The position numbers were made by a program, and so were the translations under genes. Under the pieces are notes generated by a model. That model had not been told where the DNA came from. It searched no databases and saw only the letters and a list, made by a program, of their open reading frames with translations. A DNA stretch of 64,000 nucleotides. It comes from Primulina eburnea (taxonomy: Eukaryota; Streptophyta; Magnoliopsida; Lamiales; Gesneriaceae). Each line of letters starts with the position of its first letter. The first letter of the stretch is position 1. Positions 48,563 through 60,982 of this stretch are shown here, piece by piece. The stretch spans positions 51,844,386 to 51,908,385 of the forward strand of contig NC_133103.1 in the NCBI RefSeq assembly GCF_022965805.1. Reading direction: 5' to 3'.

Positions 48563-51500
48563 ACCAGAAGTAACAGGGAGGGGAGTATGTTATAAATTTG
48601 CTTCATAGTTGAGTTTTTTTTTAATGATCTGAAATGCTGTTTATAGATTGAATGTTGATATTAGATAAGAACATACACAAAATGATAAAACAGTATACAT
48701 AAATGCTGTTGGGTTATATCATATAATGAAATAAAAAATATATAAATGCTCTAGAGAGGATTATTTTGTAATTTGTCTCATGTGTGAGTTATAGTGAAAT
48801 GACAAGATATGATATTATAGATTGAATATAGATAACAAAACTAAAATCTAATGCTTGAGATGGAATGAAAATCGTCCAATGACCGGAAGATAAATCAGAT
48901 TTCTCATTGATAACAACATAAGAATATGATGGCTGAGATTGAATGAAATTCATTAATTGGCCTGTAGATCAGATCAGGTTTTTTATGAATAACAAGAGAA
49001 GCATCTGTTAGGTGAGATTGAATAAATTCATCTGATGATCAACATCTATCCGAAAATTTAAGGATACAAAATGGTATCCAGATTCTTGTTTAAGAGAGAA
49101 TTATTAAGACCTGCAGATTGGCGAGGGGATCCACATGTTTCTGTATCAAAGAAATGTAGTCCTAGGTCATCAATGTAAGATTTATCATTGATGTAGTTTT
49201 TTCTGTTTCATTTGATTTATTCTGTTTTTCAGTATTGTACCTCCAATAACTTGGCTAATTCACTATCTATATGACTGCGAATTTCATCTGCATGGACAGA
49301 TCTTGTACTTCTGTACATGGAAAAGGTGGAAAAAGCCTAAGCACAGAAAAGTTTGGTCAAATAAACCCCAAAGAAGAGGTTTCCTGCTTCACCTTGACAC
49401 TTCATTCACTTTTTGAGAACTCTCCTGGAGATATTCCTGATGATCTTCGAGATAACATTATTTCGGGTTTTTTTGGAATTTTTTCTCATGTAAAGTAACA
49501 CATCGATATTTTTGTATTCCGGTTCCACCTTACATAGATTTCTTTTAGTTATTTTGTTGCAATAATCATCAACTTTATAATTTTGTTCTTTTTGCATGTT
49601 AGGGATGAGGGAAAAATTTCTCGCAAGCTTGTGGAGTGCATCAATACATATTTGTTAAAGGATGGGCCAATTATAGGTGGCAAATCCCTGGAAATTCATC
49701 AAGCAGTAAATCATTTCGTCTTTCGGTACTGGTTTGCTACTCATGATCGAAGTCTAAAGGTGTCGCCGTACTAAAATGATGGTTTTGATTTAAAGTTAAA
49801 TGTGTGTAGTACTTCTAATTTGTCCTTCATTAGTAGGATTCTCTTATTTGCTATGCAAAATCGCAAGTAAGTTTAACTAGAGGTGTGGATGACGGAACTT
49901 GTGGATGTGATGAGCAAGGAGCTTGATCAAATGAGTACTTCCAGCACCAATTCACCCTGGTTAGAATTGCAATGTGCTTAATTTTTGGTGGGTTTATGAA
50001 ATGCTACTTCTCTGTTCTTGTTTGTATTGTATTTATTATTGTTATTATTATTATTTTGAGTGACTCAATTAGGGGTGAAAAATGTGGATTATGACAAGCT
50101 CACAGTTCAAGGTGGCGGAGCTTGCTGCCCTTGTCTTTTGCCAGGTACTTATTGCAGCAACTTAATTGTTGTGCCTTTTGATGTGGATACTCCATTACAT
50201 ATTTGTGGTTGTGTGCTTACCAGACATGATATGGCTCTGTTGTATTTCATTGGGTTATGGGCTCGGTTTTATCCATTTTATGTTCCATTGTTGCTAAAAT
50301 TGTAGCAGCTTACTCTGTTAAATTTTGAGTAATAGGAAGATGGGAAAAACAACAGAAAAAAAGTGAAAAGTATGGTCATAAGTGTTGTCGCCATAAACGA
50401 CGTGCCACAACTTAATTTTTAAATGAAAAATTGAGTTCTGACCCCTTTTTGATTCAACAATTAACATGAATTTAAGCTTTTAAATGAAATAAAAGGGCTT
50501 AATAGAATTTTGGACATCAATATGTAGAATTCCACTTATCATATTGAGCAGAAATAAATACGGTATAAAACTGTTGAAGGCATTTCAGCTGTGATATGAT
50601 GCAAATTTTTAAAACATAATGAGAGGGAAGGACAACTGAGAGAACATAAATAAATATTAAGTGTGATTTTAATGAATCAAAATTTGATTTCTAGTTCTTT
50701 TACTTTTTGAAATAGTTTGAGATGCTTCCATGTATTTGGTGTGACTTGAAGAATTCCGCTTTATTTCAATCTTGAGAAAAACAATTTTCCATATTTATGG
50801 TCAAAGGTTACAAGGCAATGTTCACTTTCCAGGTGTGCGCATACATATAAAAGCCCAGTTACTGAAAAACGTGCCCGGAGGGAGCATGTGGTTGTCCTGA
50901 TAAAAGAGAGAGTCATGGGGCGCAAATGGCCATGGTAAGTTTCAACAGAACTTGTTCTTTTGAGTAGATAAAAAAATATAAACATCAAATATCTCAATAC
51001 TTAACAGTATCCTTTGGGCTGGTGGATGGTGTGATATCATGTTTTTTCCTTGTTCATGGATCACACATTCGATGGCAAATCCGACACAATATTTTTCAAT
51101 AATTTCCAAATTTGTTTTTACGTTCAAAAAAATGAGAATGTATTGTTCACATTTGCATTCATGTTGCTACTTATTATCCACCATCTTGAGTTAAAACGAG
51201 CTAATGTTCGTGGTAGGCATGCTGCACTTGTTTGTCTCATCCGCAATTATTCTACTCGCATCCGTAAAGATCACTTATTGATTTTATTGTGAAATCTTGA
51301 TTGTTACCTGTAGCTTTATTGACTGGTTTATATTTCATCCTCCGATTGACAAAAAATTTGTGATCCTGTAGTCTATTTGTCTCCTTCCTGTGTGCTGGAG
51401 ATGCATTCACATTTTCTTGATATTTTAATTTGCTTAATATCTATACCTCTTCGTTGAGGGGGAGAGGAGAGCTGTCGTCTGTTTTGCCTTTTGCCTTCAT

Positions 51501-53293
51501 TTGAAACTTATTCTTTTGGTACCAGTAGGGAACTATTTTTTTCTTGTTAGGGTCTTGCAGGGGCACAATTCTCTTATCTTTGTTGGTTTGGTCATGTGCT
51601 TTGTAGGTTCTCTTTTTTCCTTTTGCTTTTCAGTACATATGTCAATTCATCAGTTGCCTTACTCAAGTGATACCGCCATTCAAACTTGTTTCTAATGTTT
51701 CTGTTTTTCATACTTCTGATATTACATTTGCCCTTTCTAGAGTCCTCAGTCAAATTTTGATATCCGGAATTCGCTTGTTCTCGATTGCAGAATTATTAAC
51801 GCTGCAACTTTAGAGCATTCTTATGATGATTTGTTCTGGATGTTGCAGTAGGTTGTTCCTTTACATGCAAAAACTTCATTTCACTCTGTATAATTGAGCC
51901 TAATAAATCAGTGTGATATGGTTTGCAACTGTAATAATTTGATGCTTAAACAAATACTATGATATCTTATTTTTTATGTGATATAACTTATTTCTTATGT
52001 GCAGAAATGCCTTCTAGTTTCTTTTCTTCTGATAAGAAAAAATATTATTTTAATAAAAGATTTTAATTACAAAAAAGGAGACCAGAGGTCATCGCATAAC
52101 AAAGTAAGAACTGGAATCATATTAACACAATATGAGACTCCAATCCCTAAACAAAATTGACTGCGAAAACATTTTAAACTCCACGTTATTTGTAATCCAG
52201 CATGGAACCATAAGTTTAATCTTGTCTCAGCACTCTTTGTTATTCATTTTAACTTCTGACCAATTTTGAATTTCATTTGAACGAGTCTTCGTAAGATTCT
52301 TCTCACCGGTTTTTTATTTTATTTGAAGGAGTCTGCTTAGACTTTCTTTATTGATGCTTTTTGCTACTCCAAATGAGAAATCATCGCAGAAGCTAGCTTT
52401 TCCCTTGAATGAGGTATATCACATTATATATGTATGGAGGAAAAGATATAGTTTTATTCAGTGTGTCCTCCAGGTTTCTTGAAATAATTTTGTTCCTTGG
52501 ACTTGTCATTTATAGTCATATGCTAACTAAGAAGGATAGTTTTTATTGCAAGCTTTGGTTGTATCATATGTGGGGAAGGCTGCAGTCTAGGTTTCTTTGT
52601 TCACTTTTCTTTATCATGGCCAATAGCAATCATATATTGTGGATGGACTGGATTGTTGCTCATCAATTATTGCGAACATCTTACCTTCCTACTTCTCTCC
52701 CTTTCCTTTCCCTATCTCTTACTCTTATTAATAAATTTTTTCTGGCTCTTTCTATCAACGTCCTTTTTGAAGAAAAATGGCTCTGATTAAATTGTTTGTG
52801 TTTGGTTGGCGTCTGGGGCTTACTAAGGATAATGCAAATAAACTCCATGAACTTTCTGGACCATTATATGAGGTATCGTGTTTGTAGGATGTCTTATGCA
52901 GGGACCTGCTTGATATTCTTTTTTCTTTTAATCCTTGTGCATATTTTGGTTTTATTTTTGTAAAAATTCTGCAGGTTGGCAAAGGTTGGCAAGTGATATG
53001 GAACTGCCTTATGCGGAGTTTGCCAACATTTTGCAATCTCACCTCAATTGTAAGCATCCATTTGTGTAAAATTCCCATCAAGGCATGGTGTAGATAGATC
53101 TTTGACATGCTTCCTTTCCTCTTATGGTGAATTGTTAAGTTTAATTCATCTACTTTGCATTTCATATTGTAGGAAAAAGTAGGTACAGTTAGATTCCCTC
53201 TCATGAAATCTCAATCTCATTTTGATAAATGCGTGTTTAAAATGAATGTGTTTTTAATATGGCATTGATTATGCACTTAAGTTAGGAGATAAA

Positions 53294-53311
53294 AAAAGCT
53301 ACCCCACTTTT
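53294..53311. repeat. LINE target site duplication, left, unit B
   Basis: aaaagctaccccactttt, identical to the unit A site and to 60000-60017. Confidence 0.92.
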
Positions 53312-53412
53312 TTTTTTGATAAGAAACATGATAGTATTATTAAAACTAAAGAGTGTTTCTTTTACATAAAGTGGACTAGTGGTCCACTACGAAGAAAGAT
53401 AAAATAATGCAA

Positions 53413-56400
53413 CTAACAATAAACATAACTCCAGTCTCTTAAAAGATCAAGAATGGATAAACTCTCAAACTCTTTAATATTTGCAATCCAGTTTGCAATC
53501 CTAAACTTGATTTTTTCCCAACACTCTTCTGCGCTGTCTTCCAAATCTTCAAAGATTCTTGTATTTCTCTCTAACCAGATACCCCAACAAATGCCATGAA
53601 TTACCACCCTCCAAAATATTCTTCTTCTTTTGCCGACCCACTGTCCAAGATCCGTAATGAACAAATCTTGTGTTGTTTTTGGTATGACCCAAACCAATTT
53701 CAGTTCTTCCAAAGCCCTAGACCACAATTCATTAGCAAGCTTACAATGAATGAGCATGTGATCTTGCATTTCCAAATCATTACGACACAACACGCACCAA
53801 TTGGGAGAGAGAGCACATTTAGGCCATCTCTTTTGCATCAGGTCGGATGTAGGTAATTTTCCAAGGATTGCCGTCCACGAGAATATTTGAATCTTTGAAG
53901 GAATAGGAGTTTTCCAAATGATATGGTAAAATTCGAAATTTTGGACACAAAAATTCGCTGAGAAGAATGAATGGAAAAAAGACTTGACTGTGAACTTCCT
54001 AGACGGATCCCCTTCCCACACTCGAAAATCATCGACCCCTTCGACCAAATTTACCCTATCAAAAATGCTCAAAAACGAAGACAACTGAACGACCTCCTCC
54101 TTTCTGAGAGACCTACGAAAATGCAAATCCCAAGAATACTCATGTGACACAGTATCGAATGCAGCAAAAAAAGATATAGGCAAGTTACGAACCGAACTAA
54201 TACGAAATAAAGAAGCGAATAAATCCCGGAAAGATAACTCCCCCCACCAAATGTCCTCCCAAAACATGATTTTTGTACCCCCTCTAACCACTAATCTTAG
54301 TAGTCCGTGATATGTCGGGTATGATCTAGAGACGAATTTTCACGGGCATCTAAACGTCACATTCGTAGCCAAACCTGCATCTCAACCGTTTTCTTGTAAC
54401 CCATATTTGCTCTTTATTATCCTTTTCCACAACGGCTCATTCTCAACGTTAAACCTCCACACCACCATTTCCCCAAAAGCGCTTTGTTCCTCAAGCAAAT
54501 GTTACCAATACCTAAGCCACCTCTCTCTTTCGGTCTACAAACTTGTTCCCAGCCAACCATATGACAATGTGATTCACCCTCATTTCCACCCCACAGAAAA
54601 TCTCTCATTAACTTCTCTATCTTCATTGCTATTCCTTTCGGTACCCTGAATAGTGACAGAAAGTATATAGGCAAAGCATTCAATACCGCAACAATCAATG
54701 TTACTCTTCCCCTTTTGGATAAAAATGCCTTTTTCCAAGTTGCCAATTTTCTAGTAATCCTGATGAGGATAGGTTCCCAAAAAGACACTTTGAGTGGATT
54801 ACCCCCTAAAAGAACTCCCAAGTATGTAGTTGGCCATTGATCCCTCAATACCGCAACAATCAATGTTACTCTTCCCCTTTTGGATAAAAATGCCTTTTTC
54901 CAAGTTGCCAATTTTCTAGTAATCCTGATGAGGATAGGTTCCCAAAAAGACACTTTGAGTGGATTACCCCCTAAAAGAACTCCCAAGTATGTAGTTGGCC
55001 ATTGATCCCTACGACAACCAATCCTGTGGGCTAGCTCCTCCTCTTCAACATCATCTTGACATAAACCCAACAAAGCACTCTTTTCCCATTTGATCCTAAG
55101 TCCTGACATATCACAAAACAACTTCAAGATTTGCACCAAAAAGTTTAAATGAGCCTCTTTTTGAACGAAAAATAGAGTGTCATCCGCAAACTGTATATGT
55201 GATACTTCCACCTTTTCTCGGCCCACTTCAAACCCTTGGATTAAATTCTCCTCTTTTGCTATATCATTCAAACTTCCCAAAACGTCTACGACCATATCGA
55301 ACAAAAATGGAGATAAAGGATCTCTCTGTCGAAGTCCTCTATTCGCTTTAAATTTCCCCCTCGGTCTCCCATTTATCATGAATGAAAACGAGACATTTGA
55401 TACACATCATCTTATCCATCTTCTCCATCTCTCGCCGAATCCCTTTTTCCCTAACACGAAGTCCAAGAAGTCCCCCATTCAACATTGTCATATGCTTTTT
55501 CAAAATCAATTTTCAAGACCCATCCCTTTTTTTTCTTCTTCTTCACTTCTGCTCATTGGCAATCAAACAACAATCCAAAATTTGTTTTCCTTCAATGAAT
55601 GCATTCTGAGATTCGGACAATGTATGTGACAATACTTTTTTCATCCTTGTAGCCAACACTTTTGCAATTATCTTGTATAAGCTCGTTGTGACGCTAATGG
55701 GTCTGAAATCTTTCACCCTTAATGAGTCATGCTTCTTTGGTATCAAGCATATATACGACTCATTAGTTATCCCGTTTATGATCCTTCCTTCATAAATTTC
55801 CTCAAAAACCTTCATTAACTCCCCCTTTTATCACATCCCAACAATCTTGATAAAATGCCAAAGTATAACCGTCAGGCCCCGGTGCTTTGCATCTGTCACA
55901 CTCAAAAATCACCTTCTTAACCTCTTCCTTGAGAAATGGTTGTTCAAGCTCAGCCCTCGTATCGACATCAATAGTCCTCCATTCTACACCTTCAATCCCA
56001 AATCTTCTCACCTCTCTTTTACTGTACAACTGTTAGAAGTAATTGACAATGGCTTTAATTATTTGACCTTCATCCTCTACCACCACCCCATCCTCATTTT
56101 CCAATCTACTAATTATTTCTTTGCTCTTTCGGTGATTAAGTAAAGAATGGAAGAATTTGGTATTGTGATCTCTTCCTTGTAACCATTTTATCTTTGCTTT
56201 TTGATATAACATCATCTTTCGTCGACACACTAATTCTTCCATCTCCCATTTTATCAGTTTTTTTTCATTCACCGCTTTTGCATTCCCCCTTCCGTCACTC
56301 TCCATCTCATCCAATGTAATAATTATGTTTTTCAATTCTGCCTCCCTCATCTCCGTCTTCCCAAACTCCTCGGCATTCCATAGTTTTATCTCTTCCTTAA

Positions 56401-57243
56401 CAGACTTGAGTTTCCTCATGAATTTATATCCCTCCCATCCCCGCAGTTGTGAGCTACTCCACCATGTCGTAAATTTTTCCTTAAAACTCTTATGTTTCAG
56501 CCACATGTTTTCGAATCTGAATGGAGTCGGCCCCCATTTGAGTTTTTGTGTCTCCAAAACAATTGGAAAATGATCCGATGTTATTCGAGGCAAAACAGAT
56601 TGCCTATGGTATGGAAATAACTCCATCCACCCTCCCAAAAACAAGAATCTGTCTAATCTGCTGCAGATTGGTGTAGCCCTCAAATTTGACCATGTAAATT
56701 TTGCATTTACTAACGGGGGATCATACAATTCCAATTCCTGTATCAAAATATCAAAGCAATTCATACTTGTTGTTTGTGAATGACTGTTCATTTTCTCGGT
56801 CAATGACCTCACAACATTAAAATCCCCTCCCAAACACCACCTATCCCCACACAAGACCCTTAAACCCGCCAATTCATTCCAGGACATATTTCTCAATCGT
56901 GGTTTGCATGGGCCATAAACTACAGTAAACCACCAACTTTCAATGTCTTTCTCTTTTCTATACAAACCGAAACCGTGAATTCCCCAATCATATTATCTTT
57001 GATGGATACCACTCTTGGATCCCACATAACCAAAATACCACCTGATCTGCCAATTGAAGGTAGATGAATCCATTCAACGAACCTTTATTTCCATACACTG
57101 GATATAAAATTTCTGCCCACAACTTCTCTTTTTGATTCTTGTAGAATAACTAAGTCTGGCTTCTCCTTGCGTGACATATCTCGAATGAATCCCCTCCTCT
57201 TTGCAGAACCTCCTCATCTTATATTCCAAGAGAGAATCTTCAT
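53413..57243 (-). pseudogene. LINE ORF2, broken, unit B
   Basis: From the ATG at 57243 to the TAG at 53413. Long open pieces: 56965-56033 (endonuclease with GGDFNVV and SDHFPI into the connecting region) and 54291-53413 (292 codons including the zf-RVT cysteines and SAEECWEKIKFRIANW). The reverse transcriptase piece 55379-54417 has the catalytic FADD and GLRQRDPLSP. Breaks: TAA at 57085-57087 and a one-base gain near 55820 (both shared with unit A); a unit-specific G-to-T nonsense at 56033-56035 (NYFEQLY becomes NYF*); a 2-bp gain near 54460; a small deletion near 55550. Confidence 0.88.
54681..55010 (-). repeat. In-frame 165-bp tandem duplication in LINE reverse transcriptase, unit B
   Basis: 54681-54845 and 54846-55010 are direct copies, both beginning caataccgcaacaatcaatg and ending ttggccattgatccct. 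The protein repeats 55 residues starting RDQWPTTYLGVLLGGNP without shifting frame. Unit A has a single copy at about 14216-14380. Confidence 0.93.
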
Positions 57244-57283
57244 CTAAACACCTTTTCTCCCCTTGCACTTATTCCAACCGTAT

Positions 57284-59446
57284 TTAATCCAGCCCCCAGT
57301 TCCACCTTTGTACTCCCATCATTTCCAAACATCCATTACCTCTGTCATGTTCGGACATTATCATCATCCCCCCGCTGTTGTTATCACCCTTGTGGATTTT
57401 GCACTCCGACATACCCGACTTATCACTAACCACTTTATCTTCCTTAACCTCTAAAACCCTCCCCGACCCCGAGATTTGTTTGAATGAAAAAGACGAAGAA
57501 GAATGGGTGGAAGGATTGGGAAGCTGGTTATGAGAGTTAGTATTTTTGTTGTGTACCTCATTCGAGTTTGGTGCGAAGAGATCTCCAATGTCCTCCAATC
57601 CCAAGCTGGTGTGTGTCGTCGTGTCCGAACTTTCAGGAATATGGGATTTGATGTCGCTATAATCACTTTCCTCTTCCGACGCAAGACCTCGTTCCACTGT
57701 GAAATCCCTGTCCTCCCATGTACCATCCTCTCCCCTGTGCAATGATCCATTATCCATCCTCTGTGTATTAGTCTTTGTCACATCCTCATCCTCTATAATG
57801 AAAGCACCATAATTCTTCCTTGATTTTTTCCTTGTATAAACCACCTCGAATTTCCTATCTTGTTTGATTGTATCATCTAGACTACCATATTGCTGTGACT
57901 TTTCATTGTCTGTTTTGCTCATTGATTGAACCATTCCCTTGTCGAAATCATCCACTCCTTTCGGAATAAGCCTTTTGAGAATCTTGATTTGTTTTCCTCC
58001 GCGCACTGGTTCTGACCCAATTGCTTTGGAACCCTTAATCCCTTTCCTTGTCGCTGTGTGAACAGTTTCCTGTTGATTTCCAACAAACACTTCCATCCCT
58101 TGAATGACTCGAGTATTGCTGTATTTCCGTTCTTTGTATGTTGAAGGACTTTCTCCCCCCAATACCATATCTGTACCAGCCATTTTCTGTTGGGCAGCTT
58201 CTCCGTCACTTTTAATCTGATGGTATTCCGTTGTGGCCATCGAATCCTTCGCTACATCAACTTTTTTAAGATGTCCAGTATCTTCAACAACCGGTTTTTC
58301 CACTCTACCCCAGCCTGCTATCACTCTTGCACCATCAACTACCACCTGTGCGTAGGATCTTTTTTCATAGATATCATATGCTGAAATGTTGATCGAATCA
58401 ACATAAATGCGAACATTCAGAGGACCGCGTGGTGTCCGTATTACCAAAGAGCTATTAATGAATCCCCCTTCTAGCCCCACCACTTTGATTTTAGCAGCTG
58501 CCAAATCCTTGAGGAAAATAGTATCTCGACTAATATCCACCAATCCCCCACAACTGTCCCGATATTTTTGAGCACATCTGTTGTCCACACATCCCATGGT
58601 AATCCAATAATCCTGATCCAACTGTTGCAGCATTCAAAAACTTCCTCTTCCGTGTTGACTGTTGATGTCGCTCCTCCATCGTTCAAAAGTCAAAGAATCC
58701 TCTTCTCGAAAAAGCATCTATTAATTTTCAAGTAGAATTCATAATCCTCTCTGTTGTTTGGCCACCACATTGCTTTATTTGTCTAGAAAGGGAAAACCTC
58801 AATTTTCTTCTTCACTGCCTTACCAAGTGCTTCTGTTACCATTTCCCAAGATATATTAACGCAATCTTTCCTAACAAGCAATGCTTTATTCCAGTCTTTA
58901 CTCAAACACTGTCGAAATTCTGAATGAGCATCAATGTTCTCGGACCCTGTAAAGCTTGGATTGGTCTTACCACGATACATAGATTGCCGAATTTGCTGTT
59001 TACCCTTCAGTTTGTATGATCCTTTCATTTTTGCGTTGCTCAGAATTTTATCAACATAAAACACCATACATCTCCAGCCTTCTTCATACCTTCCACTTGG
59101 AATTATAATTCGCTTGTTTCTTGTTGAATCTCTCAAATTTCGACACTTCAATATAGCTTCCTCGATCATTGACAATTTTTTGCACAGATACAACTGCTTC
59201 CCCCACTCTCATTCTGTTAAAAGTTGTATAAGATTTAGGATTGATAATGTACTCGCACATTATTTTCCTCAGCCAGTAAACACTCTCACGATCTAATTCC
59301 AGCATGTAGCTCGCATCCCGAGTTCTTTCTGTCACACAGATAGAGTTACCCCTTTTCCCCAATGAGATTAGAAATAATTTTTGCTCTATTCTAATCTCTT
59401 CTACTGCCTTAGCAGCCTGGTACTTACTACACTCCATCCTTGACAT
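57284..59446 (-). pseudogene. LINE ORF1 (gag-like), broken, unit B
   Basis: Counterpart of 19361-17244. The longest open part (58633-57284) has 449 codons because it keeps the RVIQGMEVFVGN segment deleted in unit A. The frame still breaks upstream (near 59085 and 58565) and after KKKIEVFPF at 58783, as in unit A. Confidence 0.75.
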
Positions 59447-59999
59447 ATGTGAGTATGGTAAAAGGATCGGTTATCTCAATGAATGGTTTTAATCGGAAAG
59501 GAACACCGTGAAGGTCAGTAGACAAAAGAAATAGGATTGTGTATTATCTGGGTGAAGAGAGATGGTAGACCGCCGACAAAGTTGGTTGGAATTGGTCGGA
59601 AATGTCTTTAGACAAAAGAAATCGGATTGGGTATTATCTTGAAGAAGAGACAAAGTAGACTGCCGACAAGGGTGTTCGGAATTGGTCGGAAATGTGCTAT
59701 GATGGGTGGCGACAAAGTGACGAACGGCGGAGTTCAGTATATTACTACAAAAGAGAATACCTCCATCTAAGGTGACAAGCGGAACGGGTAGGCATTTTTG
59801 AATATATCTATCGCACTCAAGAAAGGCGGAAATACGAGAATATGAATGTCGTCGACGGCCGGCGACCGGCGCCGAGGATAGACAAAAGGTCGGTCGAAAA
59901 ATCTCAGTAGACGAAGGTGATGGTTGAGCAGTGGAGGAACCCTAATGTTTGACGTCTGAAGGTGGGAGGGACCATTTCCAAAAAAATTTCTCACTTTCT

Positions 60000-60017
60000 A
60001 AAAGCTACCCCACTTTT
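60000..60017. repeat. LINE target site duplication, right, unit B
   Basis: aaaagctaccccactttt, directly after the LINE 5' end; intron sequence gttatgggtgact follows as in unit A. Confidence 0.92.
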
Positions 60018-60860
60018 GTTATGGGTGACTCCTGAATTGAAGGTTAAGGATAGCTCAACACTGTCTTAACACCAGTTTCTTCCTGTTTCCATTATTGTAT
60101 AATGTTCTTATACTTGTAATTATGATCGGATGTTCAAGTATTTATACAATTCTGAAAGCAACTTTTCAAGCTCTAAATTCAGTATTACAGGGTTAGTTGT
60201 GCTCTCGTCTTTGCAGTTGGATGCTGCTGCTTTTATGCTGCTTTGTAGCATAATGTTGAGCGTAAGATTATAGATAATTGTTCGCTTCTCTTATTTTGAT
60301 TTGATTGTTTCTTTGCTAGTAAAATGCTTGCTTCTCCATGATTTCAGTATAACTACTTCTTTGCTTGGCATTTACCTAGGATACAAAAGATTCATATCTT
60401 TTTCCTCTCGAGATATGGGATCTTCAGCTATTTAAACGCACACTTTCAACGTGAGTGATTCACCTTTGCAAACTTTTTGTCGTTCATGTTGCTTTAGAGT
60501 ATAAATCTTTCGTTGTATGACATTGTCGATCTCATCTTTACCCTAAAATCCACTGAATACTTGTCTGATATTCTTTTTTTGTTCCGGAGAGATACATGTT
60601 ATATATATTTTTGTTCTTTTACTCTAGAATATGACCCGTGGTACTATGGGATGGTTCGTTCAGCTTTTTTGGAAACCTCTAGCTACTTGTAATTTCTAGT
60701 TCAATTAATTTCTCTTGAGATGGTAAAGTGTTCGCCATTTGGGTCCAACGAAGAATATATGACCTAGTTTGCCACTAAAATATGTCATGGAAAAAGATGC
60801 TTTAGGGTCACCAGCCATATTTCGGCAAAAAATCCTACGATGCCCAAGAGAAAAAATGAA

Positions 60861-60982
60861 ACGGGAGAATATTTGAATGCATAGTACTTGGTGTAAAATT
60901 GGCATACATTAGCATACCTACGGGAGAATATTTGAATGCATAGTACTTGGTGTAAAATTGGCATACATTAGCATACCTTTTA
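60861..60982. repeat. Tandem pair of about 59 bp in ATM intron, unit B
   Basis: Counterpart of 20777-20898; the two repeats are slightly more alike here (both read cattagcatacct) than in unit A (cattagcaaacct in the first). Confidence 0.8.

Larger units (their letters stand above)
53312..59999 (-). mobile_element. Full-length L1-type LINE in ATM intron, unit B
   Basis: 6688 bp, orthologous to 12848-19914: same intron, same 18-bp target duplication, same lesions in ORF2. It lacks the hAT insertion, carries a 165-bp internal duplication in the reverse transcriptase region and keeps about 45 bp of ORF1 lost in unit A. The 5' UTR tandem repeats lie at about 59517-59697. Confidence 0.92.
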
